Translations under genes and position numbers: made by a program
Source: JAAYJM01 sp964499465
GTDB lineage: Bacteria > Bacteroidota > Ignavibacteria > Kapaibacteriales > UBA2268
DNA length: 15,249 nt
Direction of reading: 5' to 3'
NCBI GenBank assembly: GCA_964499465.1
Contig: CAZCLJ010000086.1
Location: 1-15,249 of the forward strand
Shown: positions 1 through 7,403 of the stretch, in pieces
How the letters are laid out: every line of letters starts with the position of its first letter
Numbering within the stretch: the first letter of the stretch is position 1
The notes under the pieces: model-generated
Told to the model about the DNA's origin: nothing
The model's database searches: none
The model's input: the letters and a program-made list of their open reading frames with translations, nothing else

Positions 1-141
1 AATAATTTAAAAATGATTAATTTAGGTAAACGTATTTCAGTACAAGACAGTTATTGGGGATTAGAGATTGGGGGCTGGAGACTTGTCATTTGTCATTCGT
101 TATTCGTTATTCGTCATTTGTCATTCGTCATTCGTTGTTAG
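1..141 (+). CDS. possible 3' end of a truncated reading frame
   Basis: Frame 1 is open from the first base to a TAG at 139-141, about 46 codons. The first 28 codons read like ordinary protein, with stretches such as NLGKRISVQDSYWG and LEIGGW. From base 85 onward the frame runs through the heptamer repeat and gives low-complexity residues (VICH, FVIRHLSFVIRC). If this is a real C-terminus, the repeat has invaded or replaced the original end of the gene. The family is not recognised. The frame is too short, and lacks an upstream part, to be sure it is coding. An in-frame ATG lies at 13, but no ribosome site is clear. Confidence 0.2.
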   Translation, partial: NNLKMINLGKRISVQDSYWGLEIGGWRLVICHSLFVIRHLSFVIRC

Positions 142-262
142 TAAAAATACCAATGACTAATAACTAATGACTAATAACTAATGACTAATGACCATAAACC
201 ATAAACCAATGACCATTAATCATTAATCATTAATCATTAATCATTAATCATTAATCATTAAC
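85..262. repeat. heptamer tandem array in two opposed halves
   Basis: Bases 85-142 are eight head-to-tail 7-bp units of the form GTCATTY or GTTATTC. After an 8-bp spacer, bases 151-262 are sixteen 7-bp units in the complementary sense: TAATGAC and TAATAAC alternating, CATAAAC twice, CAATGAC, six identical CATTAAT units, then CATTAAC. GTCATT and AATGAC are reverse complements, so the two halves can pair into an imperfect hairpin centred near base 146. The layout resembles the short tandem heptanucleotide repeats known from other bacterial genomes. It ends 86 bp before the next gene start. No open reading frame explains the periodicity. Confidence 0.85.
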
Positions 263-288
263 CCGATAACAAAATAAAAAAAAAAAGT

Positions 289-319
289 TTTGATATTGAT
301 AGCTTTTTTGCTATATTAA
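289..319 (+). promoter_or_regulatory. candidate Bacteroidota-type promoter for the secreted protein gene
   Basis: TTTG at 289-292 is followed after exactly 19 bases by TATATTAA at 312-319. This fits the -33/-7 pattern TTTG-N19-TAnnTTTG of Bacteroidota, with the final TG of the -7 box replaced by AA. Transcription would start near 325, giving a leader of about 24 nt before ATG 349. A generic sigma-70 reading (TTGATA 290-295, N16, TATATT) overlaps it and cannot be excluded. Confidence 0.4.
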
Positions 320-348
320 ATTTCGTTATATATATTTTAGGAGATAAG

Positions 349-1476
349 ATGAAAAAAATCATATTATTTGTTTTTATCGCAATAATCAATGTATTTTTAG
401 CTAATGCGAGAGATAATGCGATTATTATAGACCATAACTGCATCGATATTAGCAAAGTACCACTTAATTGGGTAGAAAAAGCGAAGCAGGAAATAAAATT
501 ATCTTACGGGCATACTTCTCATGGTAGCCAGATTGTAACTGGAATGGATATGTTGGCAGAAGATGAAGGTAGTCCTTTTCAATATAATAACGGCGAGAAC
601 ACATTAGTATTATTTGACTGCACTCCGAGTGGTGATTTGGGTAATCCCGACAGAACAAGTTGGGCAGACCGCACCCGTGAATTGCTAAACCAAGAGGGCA
701 ATACGATTAATATGGTAATGTGGTCTTGGTGTGGGCAGGTTTCTGATGCCAGGTTGGAAGATATTCATACATATACTTTTCTAATGAATTTACTTGAAAC
801 TGAGTTTCCTAATGTTACTTTTATTTATATGACCGGTCATTTAGACGGAACTGGAATAAATGGAACTCTTCATCAAAAAAATGAAATGATTAGGGAATTT
901 TGTATTGAAAATAAAAAAATTCTTTTCGATTTTGCAGATATAGAAAGCTATGACCCAAACGGAAATTACTTTCTAAATAAAGATGCTGATGATGGATGTT
1001 ACTATGTATTAAACGGAGAAACACGGAACTGGGCTGAGGAATGGTGTGTAAATAATCCGGACAAATGCAAAGATTGCAATGGCTGCGCTCATTCACACTG
1101 CCTTAATTGCCAAAATAAAGGTAAAGCATTTTGGTGGCTGCTTGCCCGTGCTGCCGGCTGGGATGGACAAGCAAGTTCTGTCCAAGATGATACTACGCAA
1201 TATGGCGATGAAGTTGTTTTAGAACAAAATTATCCTAATCCAGCTGAAACAACAACGAATATTGTCTTTTATCTTCCAAGGTCAATGACAGTCAAATTGG
1301 ACATTTTTGATATGAATGGGAATTTAGCGATGAATGTCATTAATAATGTTGTTTATCCTCAAGGTAAAGTTCCACCTATTACAATAAATGTGAATAAATT
1401 GCCCATTGGCAATTATGAATACCGCTTAATTGCAGATAATGTTGTTAAAACAAAGACAATGTCTATAGTAAGGTAA
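349..1476 (+). CDS. secreted cysteine-rich protein with T9SS sorting domain
   Basis: The product has 375 residues. A signal peptide covers residues 1-20 (KK, hydrophobic core, cleavage expected after ANA). A globular domain runs from about 22 to 275, and a type-A T9SS sorting domain covers about 290-375, starting LEQNYPNPAETTTNIVFYLP and ending KTKTMSIVR. Such domains direct export across the outer membrane by the type IX system and surface attachment or release. The globular part has conserved-looking blocks: YGHTSHGSQ (53-61), MWSWCGQ (124-130) and MTGHLDGTG (161-169). It also has a cysteine cluster C233, C240, C243, C246, C251 and C254, followed by KGKAFWWLLARAAGWDG. The His/Ser/Asp-bearing blocks could be a hydrolase site and the cysteines a metal site or disulfides; both are inference. 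I cannot name the family. The start is well supported: TAGGAG at 338-343 precedes ATG 349. It is a single-gene unit. Confidence 0.85.
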   Translation: MKKIILFVFIAIINVFLANARDNAIIIDHNCIDISKVPLNWVEKAKQEIKLSYGHTSHGSQIVTGMDMLAEDEGSPFQYNNGENTLVLFDCTPSGDLGNPDRTSWADRTRELLNQEGNTINMVMWSWCGQVSDARLEDIHTYTFLMNLLETEFPNVTFIYMTGHLDGTGINGTLHQKNEMIREFCIENKKILFDFADIESYDPNGNYFLNKDADDGCYYVLNGETRNWAEEWCVNNPDKCKDCNGCAHSHCLNCQNKGKAFWWLLARAAGWDGQASSVQDDTTQYGDEVVLEQNYPNPAETTTNIVFYLPRSMTVKLDIFDMNGNLAMNVINNVVYPQGKVPPITINVNKLPIGNYEYRLIADNVVKTKTMSIVR

Positions 1477-1534
1477 TAACTATAAGAAATTTTTTTCTTA
1501 TATAACTCACCTTACGCATTCCCCCTCTTGAGAG

Positions 1535-1769
1535 TAATGGCACTTGAATAGAGGAAATTATTTGTGTTTTACTTCATAATGACAAAAATATATATTTATT
1601 AGAGTGTCATTCCGAAACGAAGTGAGGAATCTCACAACTCATTGCTACCACGAAACTTGAGATTTCTCACTTCGTTTCGAAATGACAGATAAAATTATTT
1701 TATTTTAATTTGTTCTAAGTAAACAATTTATCCTCGTTCTTTATTATTTTATCTATTCAAGTGACATTA
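1535..1769. mobile_element. 235-bp element nested in the larger one, with target duplication
   Basis: Terminal inverted repeats of 17 bp, TAATGGCACTTGAATAG at 1535-1551 and CTATTCAAGTGACATTA at 1753-1769, differ at one position. Directly outside them is a 10-bp direct repeat, CTCTTGAGAG, at 1525-1534 and 1770-1779. That is what a target-site duplication looks like. Deleting 1535-1779 restores a continuous terminal repeat that matches the second family copy at 11659-11689. The element encodes no protein and contains the palindromic repeat at 1605-1687. Confidence 0.7.
1605..1687. repeat. palindromic intergenic repeat, copy 1
   Basis: The 30-bp arms at 1605-1634 (TGTCATTCCGAAACGAAGTG...) and 1658-1687 (...CACTTCGTTTCGAAATGACA) are reverse complements with two mismatches, around a 23-bp centre. 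The same arm occurs at 8703-8783 (complete), 13226-13255 (one arm) and 15156-15249 (two diverged arms), always between genes. It is either a REP/MITE-type repeat or a hairpin acting on transcripts. Confidence 0.8.
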
Positions 1770-2221
1770 CTCTTGAGAGGGGTAGGGGTGTGTTCTTTTT
1801 CCTTTTTCAAATAATGAATCTGGGAACAAGAAGTAATTCTTTAAACTATGATGTATGTGATTAAAATGTATTTATTATCAAAAGAACCGTACTAATCACA
1901 ACAATCTCAGTTTAGAACAAAATTGATTAAGTATGAAAAACCAAGAACACACCCCTGCCCCTCTCAAGAGGGGAATAAGAAAAGAGGATTTAAAAATGTA
2001 TCTAAACTACACTTTTTCATTTATCAAAAGAGAAATTGCGTTTAAGGTGAGTTATATTAGAATTGATTGTTGAAAAAATATTAAACTTTATATATAGTAA
2101 TGGCATATTTATTGATTTAAGAAAATTGTTAGAAGTAGTTGTTTTATTTAGAACAATTACTATGATGAAAAAAAGAATATTTAAGCATAAATAATTTTTT
2201 TAAAATGCTAAATAAAAATCT

Positions 2222-3604
2222 ATGAAAAAAATTTATATACTTTATATCTTCTTTGTTGTATTAATAACATCGTGCAGTATAACACGAACAGAGCGAGATG
2301 TATATACCATTACACTACGCGATACAACGACATTGGAAGAACAGAAGAATGCTCCCGGGACAAGAGATAACGGAGTAATCTATCCATCTTCTAGGGTTTT
2401 TGATTCACAAAGAACAATAACTCAAAGGGATAGCGTAGTAGAGAGGTATTATCCGGATTTTATACGTCTTGGCGTTTTTGAAAGTGTAGGTTTCTTTTTT
2501 TCTGGAGAAAGTGACCATGCTATCGGAAATGGATTGTTTGGCATTTTCCCTGACTTAAACTATCTCAGAGATAATTATATAGGAGACTCCGGTGCAGTCT
2601 TTAAAGGTGGTTTGTATCGTTTTGGAATATACGAACAGCGTCTTCGCTGGTTCAGAGATGCAAAAGATTGGACTTACGGAACATCTGTTCTTGAAGTAAT
2701 TGCTCCTGATGCCCGGTTAGAAAAAACATTGGCAAGCGTATTTCCTTTATATATACGAAAAAGATATTTTTTAAGAGATGAAATACCATATATTACTTTT
2801 ACTCCTTCATTCGGAATAGGTTATTTCCCATCTCAGTATATTAATATTTCCGGCTCAATTGACGTTGGTTCTTTAGGAGGATTGAATTTGCGGGCTTACT
2901 TAGGTTTGGCTGCCGGAACCAATATGTCATCTTCACCATTAATAAGATGGAGCAATAAAAAAGATAAAGAATCTCAGACATCAATTTTTCCCTATTTTGG
3001 TATAGGAATTTCTTTTTTGGATTTTCATAACAGAGTTATTGAAACAGAAACTGAATGGAAAGACCATGAGCATTCTTCCTGGGATATTGGCTTTGTGCAG
3101 GCAGCATTACTTTCAACTGGAGCAGACTCTTCATTTTTAGCTTCTCCGGGAGAAAAGTCATTTTTAAGTGGCTTCCTAATCAAATTTCTGAATGCCGATG
3201 TTGCAATACCAGTTCTCAATAATGGCTTTTTTGCAGGGACATCACTACTCAACTTTATGGTGTTAGGAAAAAACCAGTGGGGAGCAGGAATTTTACCACT
3301 TCGAGTTGGTTACTGGCATACTTTAATTCCAGATGAATTATCTGTTGAGCCATTTCTTGAATTTAACTATTTCCCGTCATCTTTTATTAATATTGGAGCC
3401 AAATTGAATCTACGTATTAATAATACTATGAATACGAGCATCCATCTTGGATATGCTAATGGAACTACTGACGTTGTTTTTGATAAAAAAGCATTTAGCG
3501 AATTTACAGCTAAAAATGAATTTTCAAGATATTATTTAGGAATTGGAATAAGTTTTTTAGACAATATTTTCTTTCCAGAACAATTGAGATATTTTAAAAA
3601 ATAA
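2222..3604 (+). CDS. lipoprotein with duplicated beta-rich module, possibly outer-membrane
   Basis: The product has 460 residues. A lipoprotein signal (KK, hydrophobic core, LITSC) predicts lipidation at Cys18, followed by a polar linker (residues 19-75) rich in Arg, Thr and Asp. The rest is rich in alternating aromatic and glycine segments such as PSFGIGYFPSQYINISGS and FLEFNYFPSSFINIGAK, as in outer-membrane or extracellular beta structure. Two stretches align with each other: about 174-267 and 358-447. Each opens with FPL/LPL, has YFPS(Q/S)(Y/F)IN, then LG.A.GT/LGYANGT, and closes with the identical GIGISFLD. The C-terminus FFPEQLRYFKK is short and is not a T9SS domain. I recognise no named family. 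The ATG directly follows the repeat-rich gap and no strong Shine-Dalgarno is visible. The downstream lipoprotein gene begins 16 bp after its stop, so the two are probably co-transcribed. Confidence 0.8.
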   Translation: MKKIYILYIFFVVLITSCSITRTERDVYTITLRDTTTLEEQKNAPGTRDNGVIYPSSRVFDSQRTITQRDSVVERYYPDFIRLGVFESVGFFFSGESDHAIGNGLFGIFPDLNYLRDNYIGDSGAVFKGGLYRFGIYEQRLRWFRDAKDWTYGTSVLEVIAPDARLEKTLASVFPLYIRKRYFLRDEIPYITFTPSFGIGYFPSQYINISGSIDVGSLGGLNLRAYLGLAAGTNMSSSPLIRWSNKKDKESQTSIFPYFGIGISFLDFHNRVIETETEWKDHEHSSWDIGFVQAALLSTGADSSFLASPGEKSFLSGFLIKFLNADVAIPVLNNGFFAGTSLLNFMVLGKNQWGAGILPLRVGYWHTLIPDELSVEPFLEFNYFPSSFINIGAKLNLRINNTMNTSIHLGYANGTTDVVFDKKAFSEFTAKNEFSRYYLGIGISFLDNIFFPEQLRYFKK

Positions 3605-3620
3605 TAATACTGAACAGATT

Positions 3621-4208
3621 ATGAAATATTTTTGGATATTATTGTTATTATTGGTAATAATCATCAATGGATGTCATCCGGATTCATTTGTTTTGCATAA
3701 AAATAAAGATGATGTAAATTCGAAAATCAGACAAATAAATGGCTTGATTATGACGGATTTGGATTCTTTTGAAAAGTTAGATGATAATTCATTTGTTTTA
3801 AAAGAAAATGCTGTTGTTGCAATGCGGGTAAGAGATATTACTCAGTTAAGAGCACAATTCCTTGTTGAATTATTAGAAGGAAACGGACTTACTTTCAATT
3901 TTCATTCAGTTTCAAATTGGTTTGATGTTCATAATAAAATATCCTTAAAATATTATAATAATGAAATCTCATTATGGAAAGATACAACTTCATTATATCA
4001 GAATTATTCAAAAAAGATAGATACAAAACGCAAGGAGTGGGTCATATATGAAAATTATGGCAATAATCTAACAATAATATTAGGATGCGATACTATTTTC
4101 AATAAACGAATAAATTCAATTGCAACAGAATATGTAATTTTAGAGACTGGAAAAAACACAGAAGTAAAATTAGAATCCATACTTTTTTCTGATATCAACA
4201 AGCAGTAA
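3621..4208 (+). CDS. small lipoprotein of unknown function
   Basis: The product has 195 residues. A very hydrophobic leader (residues 4-15) ends in INGC, predicting lipidation at Cys18 after cleavage by signal peptidase II. The mature part is hydrophilic with mixed charge and ends LESILFSDINKQ. Segments such as SFEKLDDNSFVLKENAVVAMRVRD (quoted only in part: FVLKENAVVAMRVRD) and NGLTFNFHSVSNWFDV suggest a compact beta-rich domain, and KRKEWVIYENYGNNLTIILG resembles paired strands. No family is recognised. It lies 16 bp downstream of the larger lipoprotein gene on the same strand, so the pair may form one envelope complex; that link is inference from spacing alone. No Shine-Dalgarno is evident before ATG 3621. 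The flagellin promoter follows only 82 bp beyond its stop. Confidence 0.75.
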   Translation: MKYFWILLLLLVIIINGCHPDSFVLHKNKDDVNSKIRQINGLIMTDLDSFEKLDDNSFVLKENAVVAMRVRDITQLRAQFLVELLEGNGLTFNFHSVSNWFDVHNKISLKYYNNEISLWKDTTSLYQNYSKKIDTKRKEWVIYENYGNNLTIILGCDTIFNKRINSIATEYVILETGKNTEVKLESILFSDINKQ

Positions 4209-4289
4209 ACGATGTTAATAATTGTTATAAAAAATTATATTGTAAAAATAGCGAGAAATTCCTTTCAAAAAGAAATTTAAAAAAATAAT

Positions 4290-4316
4290 TAAAGTTTTTT
4301 TATAAAAAGTCGAAAA
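4290..4316 (+). promoter_or_regulatory. sigma-28 (FliA-type) promoter of flagellin
   Basis: TAAAGTTT at 4290-4297 is identical to the sigma-28 -35 consensus. After exactly 11 bases comes GTCGAAAA at 4309-4316, matching the -10 consensus GCCGATAA at 6 of 8 positions. The start of transcription would be near 4323, giving a leader of about 68 nt. The leader carries GGAGG at 4381-4385, five bases before ATG 4391. Position and spacing are exactly those expected for a late flagellar gene. Confidence 0.8.
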
Positions 4317-4390
4317 GGTTATTAGAAAGGAATAAAAGATAAAAATTTGGCAGGATGCCCGAAATATAAACTTATTACACGGAGGTTATC

Positions 4391-5374
4391 ATGCCAACAG
4401 CAATGTCAGGCGGGTCGAGAATTCGAACAAATACGCCAGCAGAGAATGCATACAATGCGTTACAAGCAAGCACCAGTAAAATTGCAACCGCACAATTACG
4501 TCTTTCAACAGGAAAGAGAATTAACTCAGCAGCAGATGATGTTTCTGGATATATCACATCACGTGCATTAGCATCAAGAAACAGTGCGTTGAAGCAATCT
4601 TTATCAGCAGTAGGTGAGGGTCTTAATGTAACAGCGATTACTCAGGACGCTCTTGATAATATAAACGGCTTATTGCAAAAAATTAAAGATGCAGCATCTA
4701 TAGCATCATCCGGTGCCTTAGGTACTGACGAAAAAGTAACTCTTGCAAAAGGAGCTTATCGTTTAGCTCAACAAATTCAGTTTGTTGTAGATTCAACAGT
4801 ATTCGGTGGAAAGCAACTATTACAGGGAGGTTATTCTGGAAGCTGGACAATCGGATATTATGGAAATAATAACTTATTGACAATTGGTGTAGATTTAACT
4901 ACAGGTAACGTAAGTGAATTTAACGTATCTTCAACAAATTCTACATTTACATTATCATCTGAGTTCAATCTTAATGCAACAAGTGCAGCAACTGCATCTG
5001 GTGGAAATACGAACGTATTTGCCGGTGTTTCAGGATTCAATCTTGAATGTTTAAATGATGTTTCTGCTACTAACCTTGGAATATTTGGAACATCAAGTAT
5101 GGTCAATACTATGACAAGTTTATCAACAGCTTTAAACAATATCAACAAAGTAGCTTCCTATCTTGGTGGTATTCAAGTTAGACTTACTTCTCAGGAAGAC
5201 TTGCTGAATTCACAGATTACAAACTTCAATTCAGCAATTTCGAGAATTGAAGATGCTGATGTTGCTACTGAGCAATTAGAATTGGTTAAACAGCAATTCT
5301 TACAGCAAACTTCATTGATTTCTTTAGCTCAAGCTAATCAAGCACCTCAAACGTTCTTACAGTTATTTGGTTAA
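4391..5374 (+). CDS. fliC: flagellin, filament protein
   Basis: The product has 327 residues and polymerises into the flagellar filament after export by the flagellar type III apparatus. The conserved N-terminal helical region (about 11-140) includes IRTNTPAENAYNAL, LRLSTGKRINSAADD and the GLNVTAITQDALDNI segment. The C-terminal region (about 240-327) has SRIEDADVATEQLELVKQQ, then LAQANQAPQTFLQLFG, which is diagnostic for flagellins. The surface-exposed middle (about 145-235) is short and Ser/Thr/Asn-rich. The N-terminus is about six residues longer than the usual MAxxINTN start; GGAGG at 4381-4385 supports ATG 4391, though Met5 is possible. Cys220 is unusual, because flagellins are generally cysteine-free. 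Expression is likely sigma-28 dependent and mostly ends at the hairpin 47 bp downstream. Confidence 0.97.
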   Translation: MPTAMSGGSRIRTNTPAENAYNALQASTSKIATAQLRLSTGKRINSAADDVSGYITSRALASRNSALKQSLSAVGEGLNVTAITQDALDNINGLLQKIKDAASIASSGALGTDEKVTLAKGAYRLAQQIQFVVDSTVFGGKQLLQGGYSGSWTIGYYGNNNLLTIGVDLTTGNVSEFNVSSTNSTFTLSSEFNLNATSAATASGGNTNVFAGVSGFNLECLNDVSATNLGIFGTSSMVNTMTSLSTALNNINKVASYLGGIQVRLTSQEDLLNSQITNFNSAISRIEDADVATEQLELVKQQFLQQTSLISLAQANQAPQTFLQLFG

Positions 5375-5420
5375 TAGAACGTAAAAGTTGAGCTTAGAAA
5401 TAAAATTCTTTGATATAAAT

Positions 5421-5463
5421 ATAAGAAAAGACGTGGTGAGTATCTCTACCCGTCTTTTCTTAT
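5421..5463 (+). terminator. hairpin terminator after flagellin
   Basis: ATAAGAAAAGACG at 5421-5433 pairs perfectly with CGTCTTTTCTTAT at 5451-5463, a 13-bp stem. Inside, GGTGAG (5435-5440) continues pairing with CTC and ACC (5444-5446, 5448-5450), with single-base bulges and a three-base TAT loop. The descending arm supplies a T-rich tract. It lies between fliC and fliS, so it probably limits read-through and lowers fliS-fliD expression relative to flagellin. Confidence 0.8.
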
Positions 5464-5505
5464 TAATAAATATTTCGATTACAACATATTATATAAAGGT
5501 ATTTT

Positions 5506-5859
5506 ATGGCAACTACAGCTCAGCAATTAGCAGCAAGTAAAGCTTATGGTAATCCTAAAGATAATAAGGTTCCATCTTATTTAGAACAGGAAGTTTATTC
5601 ATGGAGTAAAGAAAAAATTATACTAAAAATGTATGACCTTTTTATTGTAAGCTGCAAAAAAAACGATGTTTCAAAAATGAGTAAAGTCCTTATCGAATTG
5701 ATGGGAGCACTCAATTTTGAGTATGAAGAAACAGCTACCCGACTATATCGGCTTTATGAATATACTCAACGGCTAATTTTTCAAAAACGCTTTAATGAAG
5801 CTTTAGTTATCATAAGAGAGCTTAGAGATGCATGGGCTATTGCTTTTAATATGAATTAA
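5506..5859 (+). CDS. fliS: flagellin export chaperone FliS
   Basis: The 117-residue product is close to the usual FliS length. FliS is a cytoplasmic helical-bundle chaperone that binds the C-terminal helices of newly made flagellin, blocks premature polymerisation and brings it to the export gate. Typical FliS positions are present: SYLEQEVYSWSKEKIILKMYD (residues 24-44, given here as the landmark YLEQEVYSWSKEKIILKMYD), then helices with ELMGALNFEYEE (65-76), LYRLYEYTQRLI (80-91) and the C-terminal IIRELRDAWAIAFN. The first 20 residues are a polar, Ala/Gln-rich tail. AAAGG at 5495-5499 precedes ATG 5506. No clear sigma-28 box lies in the 42 bp between the terminator and the gene, so transcription may depend on read-through from fliC. 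fliD begins 16 bp downstream. Confidence 0.92.
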   Translation: MATTAQQLAASKAYGNPKDNKVPSYLEQEVYSWSKEKIILKMYDLFIVSCKKNDVSKMSKVLIELMGALNFEYEETATRLYRLYEYTQRLIFQKRFNEALVIIRELRDAWAIAFNMN

Positions 5860-5875
5860 TTAAAGGAGTAATGTT

Positions 5876-7366
5876 ATGTCTGACATATTAAGTGCATTAC
5901 TTGGCACATCATCTGCTTCAACAAGTGCCAGTTCTTCTTCCAGTTCTACTACATATCTGGACCAACTGGTTAATTCTTATAAAGCTACTCAGCAAACAAA
6001 ATTAAATGCTTTATCAACAAAAAAATCTACTTTAGAAAATAAAAAGTCATTTTATTCTACTTTGCAATCGAAAATGAGTACTTTGCAAGGCAATATTGAT
6101 AAAATGCATGCCGACAAATCAGAGCTAAAATTCAAAACAAGAACTGTTACCTCTTCGGACACTAACGTATTAACAGTGTCCGCTGACAGCGACGCTATTG
6201 TCGGCGTTAATTCAATTAAAGTCAATCAATTAGCTTCAAACGACATACTTATTGGCTCAAGAATGACTTCTTCAGACTCTTTTGGTAAAGAAGCCGGAGA
6301 TTATACTTTTAAAATTAAAGACCAGGAAATTACTGTTACGCTAAATGGAACAGAAACCAACGAACAGGCAGTAACTAAAATTGCTAATGCAATTAATTCT
6401 TATGAAGACACTACTCTTACTTCATCTGTCGTTCGGGACACAAGTTCTACAGTTAGATTAACTTTCACATCAACAGAAACCGGTTCTGAAAACGCTATTA
6501 CGTTCGATGATAATGGCAGCGGTCTTTTAAATGCTGTTGGTTTAGATAATATTGTTGAAAGAACTGCAACTGATGCAGATGCTACCAAAGCTCATTTTAA
6601 AAATTCAAGTTCTGATGAACTTAATTCCAAATTAGTGATTAATGGAATCGAAGTTACTAATGGTTCCAATGAAGTGGAAGATGTTTTACCCGGACTTACA
6701 ATAAATCTTTTAAAGCCACAGGAAGAAGATGACCTTGCTATAACTACATCTACTAAAATAGGAACAAGTGCTGTTGTTGATTTTATTAAACCTTTATTGG
6801 ATTCTTACAATGATATTTTAAATTACGTAAAATCCAATACTACAATAATGAGGTCTGAAACAACAATTAATTCATTATATTCTCAATTGCGGAATGTTTT
6901 TTCTTTAGAATTGGTAGAAACTGAGGAAGGCGATACTTCTACTCCACGCTATTTAAGTGAAATAGGCATAGAAGCTAACGCTAATGGAACTTTATCAATA
7001 ACTGACCAGGAAAAATTAGAAGATATTTTATCAACGGAAGACGGTTGGCAAAAGGTTTCTGATTTATTTACTCCAAAGAAAGATACTTCAGCGTCTTCAA
7101 ACTCTTACGGATTAGCTGCTCATTTACAGGAAATGATTTCCCGTTTTACAGGTGATGACGGAACCACATCTTTTACTGGACTACTTAGTTCCCGTATTAG
7201 TTCTTTAAATAAAGAAATTAATTCAGTTGCTGAAAAAACAACTGATGTTGAAGACAAAATTAATTCTCAAGCTGAAAATCTAAGAAAACAATATAAAGAT
7301 TTATTAGAAGTTTATTATACAGCACAATCGCAATACAGTTCTTATTCAAATATGATGTCCTACTAA
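5876..7366 (+). CDS. fliD: flagellar filament cap protein FliD (hook-associated protein 2)
   Basis: The 496-residue product forms the cap at the filament tip that folds and inserts arriving flagellin subunits. After a Ser-rich lead (residues 12-24), the FliD N-terminal domain spans about 26-125 with YLDQLVNSYKATQQTKLNAL and the coiled segment KKSTLENKKSFYSTLQSKM. Residues about 140-230 form the variable region. The FliD C-terminal domain spans about 235-490 with LVINGIEVT, DVLPGLTINLL, FIKPLLDSYNDILNYVK, LSEIGIEANANGTLSIT and a closing coiled coil ending YYTAQSQYSSYSNMMSY. Length and domain order fit the family. AAGGAG at 5863-5868 gives a strong ribosome site for ATG 5876. It sits 16 bp after fliS and 37 bp before flaG, consistent with one operon. 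Confidence 0.95.
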   Translation: MSDILSALLGTSSASTSASSSSSSTTYLDQLVNSYKATQQTKLNALSTKKSTLENKKSFYSTLQSKMSTLQGNIDKMHADKSELKFKTRTVTSSDTNVLTVSADSDAIVGVNSIKVNQLASNDILIGSRMTSSDSFGKEAGDYTFKIKDQEITVTLNGTETNEQAVTKIANAINSYEDTTLTSSVVRDTSSTVRLTFTSTETGSENAITFDDNGSGLLNAVGLDNIVERTATDADATKAHFKNSSSDELNSKLVINGIEVTNGSNEVEDVLPGLTINLLKPQEEDDLAITTSTKIGTSAVVDFIKPLLDSYNDILNYVKSNTTIMRSETTINSLYSQLRNVFSLELVETEEGDTSTPRYLSEIGIEANANGTLSITDQEKLEDILSTEDGWQKVSDLFTPKKDTSASSNSYGLAAHLQEMISRFTGDDGTTSFTGLLSSRISSLNKEINSVAEKTTDVEDKINSQAENLRKQYKDLLEVYYTAQSQYSSYSNMMSY

Positions 7367-7403
7367 CATTTTATTATTTTAATAATTATTCTGAAAACCT
7401 GAA

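Larger units (their letters stand above)
1501..2056. mobile_element. composite miniature inverted-repeat element (MITE-like)
   Basis: The ends are inverted: TATAACTCACCTTACGCA at 1501-1518 and TGCGTTTAAGGTGAGTTATA at 2037-2056, differing by a 2-bp gap. A second arm pair lies inside: 1770-1797 and 1943-1970, 28 bp each with one mismatch (CTCTTGAGAGGGG..., ending GTGTTCTT). No transposase frame is present, so it would need help in trans. The left end is the reverse complement, nearly base for base, of the right end of a second copy at 11659-11689. Two insertions appear to break up the long terminal repeats: 1535-1769 on the left and about 1974-2036 on the right. The element fills most of the 745-bp gene-free stretch between 1477 and 2221, where I see no coding sequence. 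Confidence 0.7.

Noticed and set aside
85..262. Evenly repeated short units that might suggest a CRISPR array
   Set aside because: Units are 7 bp with no unique spacers, and there are no cas genes. The same holds for the 8-bp array at 11799-11894.
2192..2199. TAATTTTT as a -7 box for the lipoprotein gene at 2222
   Set aside because: The expected -33 position is AAAA, so only half of the pattern is present.
4347..4571. Plus-strand frame across the flagellin start
   Set aside because: It overlaps the certain fliC frame, lacks a ribosome site and has no protein-like pattern; a shadow.
5464..5505. A second sigma-28 promoter directly before fliS
   Set aside because: TTCGATTA at 5474-5481 resembles the -10 box, but the -35 position reads TTTTCTTA, which does not match TAAAGTTT.
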